A DNA stretch of 14,786 nucleotides, from assembly GCA_016928975.1 (NCBI GenBank), contig JAFGJR010000238.1:1-14786 (forward strand), in the 5' to 3' direction. The position numbers and the translations under genes are program-made. Shown here piece by piece: positions 7,684 to 14,695 of this stretch. Below the pieces are notes generated by a model. That model did no database searches, was not told where the DNA came from, and saw only the letters and a program-made list of their open reading frames with translations. How positions within the stretch are numbered: position 1 is the first letter of the stretch; each line of letters starts with the position of its first letter. Source of the stretch: Sedimentisphaerales bacterium. GTDB lineage: Bacteria; Planctomycetota; Phycisphaerae; Sedimentisphaerales; SG8-4.

Positions 7684-10600
7684 TTACGGGTTGATCACGC
7701 GGATGTCATCGACGAACAGCATACCGCTGCCATCGGCCACCGGGTTGTTCCGGTTGCCGACGCCGAGGAACATCTTCTTCACCTTGGTCATGTTCACACC
7801 GGTGAAGCTACTCAGGGGTATCTGCACCTCCGTCCAGGCCACCGAGTTCACCACCGTGGCGTTCGTCACGATGGCGAGATTATTCGAGCTGTCCTGGATG
7901 GCGACGTAGAAGTCCTGGGTGTTGTTGTACCGAGGACTGTCGATCACGGCCCCTTGCCAGACACCGGTGACGCTGCCGGTGGTCTTGATGCTCTCGAACT
8001 GGAACGTCCGCTGCTCGGCAGCCGCATGGGAGGTCACGCACAGGCCGATGTACACCGGAGCCGTCATAATGACCTGCTGCGAACCGACCGCCTGCCACAG
8101 GCTGCCATCCGCTGAATGGTAGCCGGTGAGCATGTCGCCGATGCGCTCGATCTTGACCCAGTACGGCGGTGCAACGACCGCGACCGACATCGTGCTCGAG
8201 GTCGCGTCATTGGCGGACATGTCCAGACCGGTGGAGGCGCGGTTCTGGAAGACCGCACCATTCCCGGCGGCTCCATCGCTGTTGGCCGTCATGACCATCT
8301 GCGCACTGGCCGAATTGCCGTCGAGACTATCGCGAATCATCACGCCGCCTTTGGCCCAGGTATTGCTCCCGGCTCCAATGCTCGTGACCTTGGCGACAAT
8401 GGTCCCGTCGCCGTTGAGGGTCTTATACGCGTAGGTGAACTCATCGCTGGCGCCCCAGATGTCAGCGCCGCTGCCGGTCAGGCTCATCTTGCCGCCGGTC
8501 TCGGTCACGGCCACGCTCGTCGGCTGCGGATAGCCCCGGACTTGCAGGCTCAGCGTGTTGACGCCGTTGACGGTCCAGTTCTGAGGCGTAGCGAACGTCC
8601 GCTCGGTCTCCGAGTAGAACGGGCTGTCGGCGTTGTTGTAGCCCATCGGCATAGACTGTCCGCCGCTCTTGACGATGGTCTGCTCGGCAAACGGAGGTTC
8701 GGTATATCCGACGGTCGAGCCGGTGCCATTGCCCGGATCGCCCGGAGCCGGTTCGGTATAGCCCCAGCCATCGATCCAGGTCTGGAAGATCCGGCCTTCC
8801 ACCTCATCGACGTAACTCTCGAAGTCGTCGATGACGAGGAAGTTGGCCGTCGTGAAGCTCCATACCGCTCCCTGCCACGGACCGTCGGCGCTGGCGTCAT
8901 TCACTTCGTCCACACGCCAGTAGTAGGTCGTGTTCCAGAGCAAACCTGCGAGATCGAGAGTGGTGTCGTCGACCGCCTGGCTGCCCTGATAGAGGCCGGC
9001 ATCTGCCGGGGTGGCCGCCGCGACGGCATCGGCATCCGTGCCCAGGTAAATCTGGTGCTGTGCCGCCTTCTCGCCGGCACTCCAGACCAGCGTCAGAGAC
9101 TGCGGGACATCGACCGACCCGGAACTGGGGAACGGACCGCTGGCGCGAACAGGCAGTGAAAACGCTCCCTGCGGGATGATGTCCTTTGGAATGGACTCGC
9201 TTTCCCACGACAACTGCGCGATGGCGTTGCCTTCGGCGTTGTAGAACTCCATGGTGATCGGGCATCGCTGTCCACCCTCCAGGGCCATCGAAGCCTTGGC
9301 CTCGGTGGGGGCACGGCGGTTGGTCCACAGGTCCAGCAGTTGCTCCTCGTTGACCCACAGACGCACGCCATCGTCGGTGTTCACGTAGAACGTGTACGTC
9401 TCCGTGTACGGCACCGCCAGTTCGCCGACCCATCGGACCGAGAAACCGTCGGCGGGCAGACCCGTCGGGGAAGCCGCCGCCCAGTCGAAGTCGATCCTCG
9501 GATCGACCTGGGTGAACACGGGCAGGCCGCTCACGGAGGCGTTGTTGAAGTAGAAGCCGCGAATCCCGCCGCCGGGTGCCAGAGTGGTGAAGCTCCAGAC
9601 CTTGCCAGGGATCTTCGTGCCATCCCACAGAATCTCGTCCACGCGCCAGTAGTAAGTCGTGCCCTCTGCAAGGGTGCCCGGGTCGAACATCATGGCGGGA
9701 TGATTGCCCTTGGCGGTATCGCCTGTGCCGGCCTCGACCGCCGCCTCGTCCGTGCCGAAGTAGACATCGTGGGATATGGCATCCTGTCCGGGCATCCAGC
9801 TCAATCCGGTCCCCACAGGATCGACCCACAGAGCGCCGTCACGAGGACTCGGCTCGAAGGCCGCCAGGGACACTGTCGTGAACGACCAGACGTCGCCGGT
9901 ATGGACGGTGCCGTCCTTCTCCACCTCATCCACGCGCCAGTAGTACTTCGTACCCGGATCGAGCGGGATGGCGACGTAGTACTGGGTCTGCACGTATTTG
10001 GGGACAAGCAGATTGGCCGCCGTCAAATCGGGCGTCGGCCCCAGGTAGATCTTGTGATAACTCGCCGTGTCGCCCCTGGTCCACTTGAGCAGCGGCAAGG
10101 CGACGTTCTTGGCGCCGTCGGCCGGGTCGGGCTGCCAGGCCTTGACCCACGGCTCACGCACGAGCTTGCCGGTCATGTAATCGATCGCATTGGCAAGCAT
10201 CTTCTTGCCCTCATCGTTGAGGTTGAACTCCCCACGCCCGAAGCCGGAGCCTTCCCGCGTGCCGCCGCAAAGCAGCATGCGTTTGCCCGCCGGGGTCTGG
10301 GCGCCGCCCGCGTAGAACGGCTTTCCGGGCTGCCACTCAGCGATCATGGTCCTGGTTCCGGTCGCGGCTTGGGCCAGCAGCGTACCGTTGCCCTGCACCA
10401 GAACGCCAACGAACGAGACTGTCCCGGACCCAATCGACTGATCGTAGATATCCACCTGGCCCTTGGCATCGAGATTGACCCCCTTGAAGACCGGATGGTG
10501 CGGATCGACCGCCACGAGAGTCGGCGTGCCGCCGTCCTCCGAGAGGGTGTCATTGTTGTACCACACCCAGCGGCTGAGCCTGCTGATATACGGCGTCATC

Positions 10601-10944
10601 AGAATCAGGGGCGCCGTGATGCCGTTCCACTGGCCCACCTCCGTTGCATCCGTGGCGTATTGGCCGCTGTCCGTGCTTCGACCGACGATAATCAGCTCGG
10701 CCGCGTTCAGCGTCGCGATCTTGGCGGCATCCAGGGTCCGCCAGTAGCTATTTCCAAAGCTGACCCGCTGGTAATCCACGGTATGGCCCAGCGAGGTCAG
10801 GAAATCGATGGCCGCATAATCATCCGGCATGTTGTCCACTCGTTCGTCGTACCCGTCGGACACCCAGGTGATCTTGACCGCCTGTGCGGCCGGCGCCAGG
10901 CACAGCGCCAGTGCCACACACAGAAGAACCAGTCTCTTAGGCAT
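7684..10944 (-). CDS. Large secreted multidomain protein: ThuA/amidotransferase-like head, Fn3-like repeats, PA14, split C-terminal carbohydrate-binding-like domain
   Basis: This 1086-residue protein has a Sec signal peptide (1-22, cut near AQA). Residues 24-258 look like a ThuA/class-I glutamine-amidotransferase-like fold: ITWVSDGYDE opens a Rossmann-type strand, and DPHHPVFKG resembles the ThuA H-P-x-x-x-G region. Two Fn3-like modules follow (about 265-357, 360-455), each ending in YYWRVDE..G.VWSFTT. Then come a PA14 domain (460-598, with TDDGVRLWVN), a third Fn3-like module (603-700), and a galactose-binding-like sandwich starting at DFESY. The sandwich is interrupted at about 805 by a DUF1349-like module (about 810-990, with WAKGGVMIRDS and YWVKIERIGD) and resumes with YVAIQDSSN up to FVDDIRVINP. 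There is no PEP-CTERM, LPXTG or dockerin motif. AAGGAG (10952-10957) lies 7 bases before the ATG. It probably binds or modifies extracellular glycans. Whether the head domain is catalytic is unknown. Confidence 0.9.
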   Translation of the reverse strand: MPKRLVLLCVALALCLAPAAQAVKITWVSDGYDERVDNMPDDYAAIDFLTSLGHTVDYQRVSFGNSYWRTLDAAKIATLNAAELIIVGRSTDSGQYATDATEVGQWNGITAPLILMTPYISRLSRWVWYNNDTLSEDGGTPTLVAVDPHHPVFKGVNLDAKGQVDIYDQSIGSGTVSFVGVLVQGNGTLLAQAATGTRTMIAEWQPGKPFYAGGAQTPAGKRMLLCGGTREGSGFGRGEFNLNDEGKKMLANAIDYMTGKLVREPWVKAWQPDPADGAKNVALPLLKWTRGDTASYHKIYLGPTPDLTAANLLVPKYVQTQYYVAIPLDPGTKYYWRVDEVEKDGTVHTGDVWSFTTVSLAAFEPSPRDGALWVDPVGTGLSWMPGQDAISHDVYFGTDEAAVEAGTGDTAKGNHPAMMFDPGTLAEGTTYYWRVDEILWDGTKIPGKVWSFTTLAPGGGIRGFYFNNASVSGLPVFTQVDPRIDFDWAAASPTGLPADGFSVRWVGELAVPYTETYTFYVNTDDGVRLWVNEEQLLDLWTNRRAPTEAKASMALEGGQRCPITMEFYNAEGNAIAQLSWESESIPKDIIPQGAFSLPVRASGPFPSSGSVDVPQSLTLVWSAGEKAAQHQIYLGTDADAVAAATPADAGLYQGSQAVDDTTLDLAGLLWNTTYYWRVDEVNDASADGPWQGAVWSFTTANFLVIDDFESYVDEVEGRIFQTWIDGWGYTEPAPGDPGNGTGSTVGYTEPPFAEQTIVKSGGQSMPMGYNNADSPFYSETERTFATPQNWTVNGVNTLSLQVRGYPQPTSVAVTETGGKMSLTGSGADIWGASDEFTYAYKTLNGDGTIVAKVTSIGAGSNTWAKGGVMIRDSLDGNSASAQMVMTANSDGAAGNGAVFQNRASTGLDMSANDATSSTMSVAVVAPPYWVKIERIGDMLTGYHSADGSLWQAVGSQQVIMTAPVYIGLCVTSHAAAEQRTFQFESIKTTGSVTGVWQGAVIDSPRYNNTQDFYVAIQDSSNNLAIVTNATVVNSVAWTEVQIPLSSFTGVNMTKVKKMFLGVGNRNNPVADGSGMLFVDDIRVINP

Positions 10945-10957
10945 AGCAATTCTCCTT

Positions 10958-10999
10958 CCATTTACGATTTACCATTCACGATTCACCATTTGCGATTTG
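10958..10999. repeat. Heptamer tandem repeat, six units of consensus C-S-A-T-T-Y-R
   Basis: Forty-two bases read as CCATTTA, CGATTTA, CCATTCA, CGATTCA, CCATTTG, CGATTTG: three 14-base units, each a CC-type plus a CG-type heptamer with matching last two bases. It lies immediately upstream (on the minus strand) of the AAGGAG of the 1086-residue protein gene, in its predicted 5' untranslated leader. Confidence 0.85.
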
Positions 11000-11072
11000 C
11001 ACGTCCCGACCTGGCCATAGCAGGAGCCATTCGTAGTTCGTACATCGCAAAGTACAGACTCTGAAGTGTCAC
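10983..11072 (-). other. Possible small leader ORF (29 codons)
   Basis: A perfect AAGGAGG (11077-11083) is followed after 4 bases by GTG 11072, opening a 29-codon frame that ends inside the heptamer repeat. An in-frame ATG at 11105 would give 40 residues but has no Shine-Dalgarno. The product resembles nothing I recognise, and its last codons simply translate the repeat. It could be a leader peptide, but chance is just as likely. Confidence 0.2.
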
Positions 11073-11179
11073 ATCACCTCCTTCTCCATATGGGTGGCCC
11101 ACCATCCGTGGAACCGGAATTGTCAACGGAATCTCAGCGTCGATACGTTCAGCCACAAATCGCAGGTTCTTACAACCGA

Positions 11180-11209
11180 TTTATACCAGACGAAGCCGTC
11201 CGATTTCAA
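11180..11209 (-). promoter_or_regulatory. Candidate sigma-70 promoter for the 1086-residue secreted-protein gene
   Basis: On the minus strand TTGAAA (11209 to 11204) and TATAAA (11185 to 11180) are separated by 18 bases. The -10 is preceded by TGG, an extended -10. Each hexamer matches 5 of 6 consensus bases. Initiation near 11173 would give a leader of about 230 bases before the ATG at 10944. Confidence 0.5.
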
Positions 11210-11221
11210 GAGAAATCGGAC
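11198..11221. promoter_or_regulatory. Perfect 10-base dyad overlapping the -35 box (operator-like)
   Basis: GTCCGATTTC (11198-11207) and GAAATCGGAC (11212-11221) form a perfect inverted repeat around AAGA. The candidate -35 box (11204-11209) lies inside it. There is no T tract on either side, so it is a poor terminator. Its placement suits a repressor or activator site. Confidence 0.4.
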
Positions 11222-11269
11222 CGGGGGACGTCTGGGCTGGCGGGTCTGGACCCGGCTCCCACCCGAATA

Positions 11270-11304
11270 GCCGGGGCCCACATCCTGTCAACGCAGGCCC
11301 CGGC
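11270..11304 (-). terminator. GC-rich terminator-like hairpin after the LamG-PA14 protein gene
   Basis: GCCGGGGCC (11270-11278) pairs with GGCCCCGGC (11296-11304), a 9-base perfect stem with a 17-base loop, about 85 bases beyond the minus-strand stop at 11389. Its leading arm shares CCGGGGCCTGCGT (minus strand) with the hairpin after the neighbouring paralogue. The following tract on the minus strand is only TATTCG, so termination may be weak. Confidence 0.5.
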
Positions 11305-11324
11305 CATTTATGATTCATGATTTG
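11304..11324. repeat. Second heptamer-repeat site, three units
   Basis: CCATTTA, TGATTCA, TGATTTG run in exact 7-base register and fit the Y-S-ATT-Y-R pattern of the array at 10958-10999. The last two units form most of the left arm of the hairpin at 11310-11368. Confidence 0.6.
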
Positions 11325-11368
11325 CAGGCTACGCGTCAGTATTGGCGTGAGCCAGAATCATGAATCAT
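11310..11368 (-). terminator. Long AT-rich hairpin directly after the LamG-PA14 protein stop
   Basis: ATGATTCATGATT (11310-11322) and AATCATGAATCAT (11356-11368) are perfect 13-base inverted repeats. Between them GGCT/AGCC and CGC/GCG can extend the stem, leaving a loop of about 10 bases. It begins 20 bases after the stop at 11389 in the minus direction. It has no U tract and may act as an RNA 3'-end stabiliser together with the next GC-rich hairpin. Confidence 0.5.
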
Positions 11369-11388
11369 CACTTCCAGATCATACACCT

Positions 11389-14300
11389 CTACGGCCTGAT
11401 CACGCGGATGTCATCGATGAACAGCATACCGGAGCCGTCCGCCATCGGACTGTTCCGGTTGCCGACGCCGATGAACATCATCTTGACCTTGGTCATGTTG
11501 ACTCCGGTGAAGCTGCTGAGAGGCATCCTGACCTCGGTCCAGGTCGTGGCGTTCACCGCCGTGGCATCCGTCACGACGGCGATCTTATTCGAGCTGTCCT
11601 GAATGGCGACGTAGAGGTCCTGAGCGCTGTTGTACTTCGGACTGCTGATCACGGCCCCTTGCCACTGGCCGGTCACACTACCGGTGGTCTTGATGCTCTC
11701 GAACTGGAACGTTCGCTGCTCACCGGACTGGTGCGAAGTGACACAGATGCCGATGCACGCGGTACCACTCATGATGACCTCCGCCGAATCGACCATCGTC
11801 CACGCACTGCCATCGGGGGAGTAGTAGCTGGTGAAGGTGTCGGCAATCCGCTCGAGCTTGACCCAGTACGGAGGCGCCACAATCACTGTGGAGTCGGTGT
11901 TGGCCGCGTAGTCGGTGTCGGCTGTGGAACGATACGCGAAACTCGCGCCGTTGCCGGCACTGCCGGTCATCACCATGTAGGCATCGACAGCGCCGCCGTC
12001 GAGGCTGTCGCGAATCATCACGCCGCCTTTGGCCCAGGTATTGGTGCCCGTGCCGACGCTGGTCACCTTCGCGACGATGGTGGCATCGCCGTTGAGGGTC
12101 TTGTACGCGAAGGTGAAGTCATCGCTGGCGTTCCAGATGTCGGCGCCGTCACCGGTCAGGGTCATCTTGCCACCGGTTTCGGTGACCGATATGTCGTTCA
12201 CCTGCGGATAGCCTCGGACATACAAGCTCAACGTGTCAACTCCGTTGACCGTCCAGTTCTGAGGCGAGTCGAACGTCCGCTCGGTCTCCGAGTAGAACGG
12301 ACTGTCAGCGTTGTTGTACGCGAATGGCATGGAGGATCCACCGGTGTGAACGATGGAGTGCTCGGCGAAGGGCTCAGTGGCATAGCCGACGGTCGAGCCG
12401 GTGCCGTTGCCCGGATCGCCGGGAGCCGGCTCCGTGTAACCCCAGCCATCGATCCAGGTCTGGAAGATCCGACCAGTAACCTCATCGGTGTAACTTTCGA
12501 AATTGTCGATGACGAGGAAATCGGCCGTCGTGAAGCTCCACACGGCTCCCTGCCATGGGCTGTCCGGACTGGCGGTATTGACCTCATCCACTCGCCAGTA
12601 GTAGGTCTTGTTCCACTCCAGGGCGCCAGGGCTCCAGGTATTGATCTCCAGGGCCTGGCTACCCTTGTAGATCCCGGCGTCGGCAGGGGTAGCTGCCGCC
12701 ACAGCAGCTTCATCCTCACCGAAGTAGACGTCGTGGGTGACCGCGCTCTGGCCGGCCGACCACATCAATATCACATCCTGCGGAACGTTGACATCGTTGT
12801 CTTGCGGGTTGATCGGCTTGGCGCGGACCGGAGGTTGCAGCGGACCGGCGGGGATGATCTGACGCGCCATATTTGGCGTCTGCCAGGACAACTGCGCCAC
12901 GGCGCCGCCGGTGTTCTCATAGTACTCCACACGCAGTGAATAGACGCCCGGATCGAGCTGCTGCGCGGCGCTGAAGGAGTCGGCCGTCGAGCGATCGACC
13001 CAGGAGTCGACGATCATATCGTCGTTGAGCCAGACGCGAATGCCGTCATCGCTGGTGCCGATGAATGTGTACGCGTCGGCAATTGCGATCTCCAGGTCTG
13101 CGGTCCAGCGGGCGGAGAAGTTGTCGTCCACGCCGGCGGCGGGACCGCCCGGGTCGCCCCAGCTATGATCGATCGAAGGCTCGATCTGGGTCAGGAACGG
13201 CGCGCCGGTGACCGTCATGTTCCGGAAGTACTCGGCCTTGACGCCGCCGGTGCCCGGAACCATTGTGGTGAAGCTCCAGACCTCGCCTTCATGCGTTTCA
13301 TCCAGCGAGTCGAATTCATCGACCAGCCAGTAGTAGGTCGTGCCCGCTTCCAGGGTGGGCAGTTCGAGGATGGGGAGGACCTGCATGTCGCCCACTTTCA
13401 CGCTGGCATCGCGAGCGGCCACGAGGCTCTCGTCGGTGCTGAAGTACACGTCATGGGCCTGAGCGTCCGCTCCCGGCTCCCACGTCGGGTCCACGTCGGG
13501 ATCGATCCACTTGTCGCCATTGCGAGGCACAGGACCAAACGCTGCCAGCGGGGCCATCGTGAACTTCCACACGTCGCCTGGATAGATCGTCTTGTCTTTG
13601 GCCTCCTCATCGACGCGCCAGTAGTACGTGGCCCCAGGTGTCGTGCCAAGATAGAAGTAGGTCGCATTCGCAGCGGGCAGGCGGGCCATCCGTTTGGCGT
13701 CCGACATGTCCGGCATTGTCCCGACATAGACATTGTGGAATACAGTCGCATCGCCTTTGCTCCACCGCAGCACGGCTATCAGTACGCCCGTCGCCCCGTC
13801 TGCCGGCTCGGGCTTCTCCGCCTTGTTCCAGCTCGGCTCGGTGCCATTGACGATCAGGTCCTGCAACTGCTGTTCGCTCAGCGCGCGGTCGTAGAGGCGC
13901 ACGTCGTCGAGCAGGCCGTGCAGGAAACGCCCGGTCGCCTGCTGGTTCTCGCCAATGTAGAGGTTGTAGCTGCTGCTGTCACCGATCTGGCCGCTGTACG
14001 TCCTGGAGGCGTCCGGTATCCCATCGACGTAGATCGTCGCCGTGGTTCCATCGTACGTGCCGGCCCAATGATGCCACTGGTCATCCGTGACGACGGTGAC
14101 CCCGTCGAAATAGTTGCTGCCGGTGATGCCCATATGGGTGGCGTTGCCGGTTCCGCCGGACCGGGCGGACCGATAGGCGCCGTCGCCTTTGGCCAGGAAG
14201 GTCTCCCACGTGTTGGAGAAGGCCTTGACCTTGAACCAGAAGGACATGGTGATTTGATCGCGAAGATTGATCGACGCCTTGTTGCCGCAGTTGATGTACG

Positions 14301-14523
14301 TGCTGCCGTCGAACTCAAACGCCCCGCCGATCTTGCCGGTCACCCACTTGGCGTTCCCGACGACCGTGCCGTCGTTCTTGTTACTGGTGGCGTCCTTGGC
14401 CGTGGTGCCGCTGGATTCGTCGAACTTCCAGTGCGCCACCAGACCGGCCGAGGCCGTGTTGCACAGCACGGCAGCCAGGACGATCAGCCCCACGATAGCT
14501 GAGTAGTTGACTTTACGAACCAT
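11389..14523 (-). CDS. Large secreted multidomain protein: LamG head, Fn3-like repeats, PA14, split C-terminal carbohydrate-binding-like domain
   Basis: This 1044-residue protein has a signal peptide (1-26, cut near ASA). Residues 27-227 form a LamG/concanavalin-like jelly roll: GLVAHWKFDESSG, ITMSFWFKV, DQWHHWAGTYDG and LDDVRLYDRALS are the classic order. Then follow Fn3-like modules (about 234-322, 325-420), a PA14 domain (424-562, with SDDGIRVWLND), a third Fn3-like module (567-667), and a DFESY-type galactose-binding-like sandwich. At about 775-955 the sandwich is interrupted by a DUF1349-like module (WAKGGVMIRDS, YWVKLERIAD), and it finishes with YVAIQDSSN and FIDDIRVIRP. From residue 669 on it matches the neighbouring 1086-residue protein at roughly four of five positions by eye. 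There is no sorting or PEP-CTERM motif at the C-terminus. AAGGAGG (14530-14536) lies 6 bases before the ATG. All recognised modules are adhesive or carbohydrate-binding, so it is probably a surface or secreted glycan-binding protein rather than an enzyme. Confidence 0.92.
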   Translation of the reverse strand: MVRKVNYSAIVGLIVLAAVLCNTASAGLVAHWKFDESSGTTAKDATSNKNDGTVVGNAKWVTGKIGGAFEFDGSTYINCGNKASINLRDQITMSFWFKVKAFSNTWETFLAKGDGAYRSARSGGTGNATHMGITGSNYFDGVTVVTDDQWHHWAGTYDGTTATIYVDGIPDASRTYSGQIGDSSSYNLYIGENQQATGRFLHGLLDDVRLYDRALSEQQLQDLIVNGTEPSWNKAEKPEPADGATGVLIAVLRWSKGDATVFHNVYVGTMPDMSDAKRMARLPAANATYFYLGTTPGATYYWRVDEEAKDKTIYPGDVWKFTMAPLAAFGPVPRNGDKWIDPDVDPTWEPGADAQAHDVYFSTDESLVAARDASVKVGDMQVLPILELPTLEAGTTYYWLVDEFDSLDETHEGEVWSFTTMVPGTGGVKAEYFRNMTVTGAPFLTQIEPSIDHSWGDPGGPAAGVDDNFSARWTADLEIAIADAYTFIGTSDDGIRVWLNDDMIVDSWVDRSTADSFSAAQQLDPGVYSLRVEYYENTGGAVAQLSWQTPNMARQIIPAGPLQPPVRAKPINPQDNDVNVPQDVILMWSAGQSAVTHDVYFGEDEAAVAAATPADAGIYKGSQALEINTWSPGALEWNKTYYWRVDEVNTASPDSPWQGAVWSFTTADFLVIDNFESYTDEVTGRIFQTWIDGWGYTEPAPGDPGNGTGSTVGYATEPFAEHSIVHTGGSSMPFAYNNADSPFYSETERTFDSPQNWTVNGVDTLSLYVRGYPQVNDISVTETGGKMTLTGDGADIWNASDDFTFAYKTLNGDATIVAKVTSVGTGTNTWAKGGVMIRDSLDGGAVDAYMVMTGSAGNGASFAYRSTADTDYAANTDSTVIVAPPYWVKLERIADTFTSYYSPDGSAWTMVDSAEVIMSGTACIGICVTSHQSGEQRTFQFESIKTTGSVTGQWQGAVISSPKYNSAQDLYVAIQDSSNKIAVVTDATAVNATTWTEVRMPLSSFTGVNMTKVKMMFIGVGNRNSPMADGSGMLFIDDIRVIRP

Positions 14524-14641
14524 ACTTGTCCTCCTTCATTGATATCAGAACTCATCAAACCCGGCTACATGCCAGGAACACAATCCCTCGCTTCCGCGTA
14601 ACCCCGCGTCAGGTGCTCTCCTTGTGTCTTGAAAGGGACCC

Positions 14642-14670
14642 GTGGCTCCGGCGAAGATTGCCGGAGCCAC
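14642..14670 (-). terminator. Perfect stem-loop after the third paralogue
   Basis: GTGGCTCCGGC (14642-14652) and GCCGGAGCCAC (14660-14670) form an 11-base perfect stem with a 7-base loop. It lies 26 bases past the minus-strand stop at 14696. On that strand it is followed by GGGTCCCTTTC, a short, delayed T run. It is probably the terminator of the partial gene at the right edge. Confidence 0.6.
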
Positions 14671-14695
14671 TGTCCCGATTGTCAACGAGAAATCC

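Larger units (their letters stand above)
10945..11388. other. 444-base structured intergenic region between two minus-strand secreted-protein genes
   Basis: Read in the minus-strand direction, the gap holds the following. First are two hairpins just after the 1044-residue protein gene (11310-11368, then 11270-11304). Next is an inverted repeat overlapping a promoter (11180-11221), then a roughly 230-base leader with a possible small ORF. Six heptamer repeat units end directly against the Shine-Dalgarno of the 1086-residue protein gene. No larger gene is supported. Confidence 0.6.

Noticed and set aside
8116..14502. Very long open frames on the + strand opposite the two secreted-protein genes (for example 9340-11064, 11317-12939, 13165-14502)
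   Set aside because: They are low-complexity Val/Asp/Gly/Arg/His-rich translations with no recognisable domain. They lie antisense to genes with signal peptides, ribosome sites and clear LamG/PA14/DUF1349 motifs, so they are codon-bias shadows.
7684..14523. PEP-CTERM, LPXTG or dockerin sorting signal at the C-termini of the large secreted proteins
   Set aside because: Both complete proteins end in the sandwich-domain strand I-D-D-I-R-V-I-x-P, with no PEP motif, hydrophobic helix or basic tail.
14680..14687. TTGACA (minus strand) upstream of the LamG-PA14 gene as a -35 box, with CGTTGACA also at 11121-11128 and 11286-11293
   Set aside because: No acceptable -10 hexamer lies 16-19 bases downstream at any of the three sites. 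The shared octamer is probably chance or follows from the related 3' regions.
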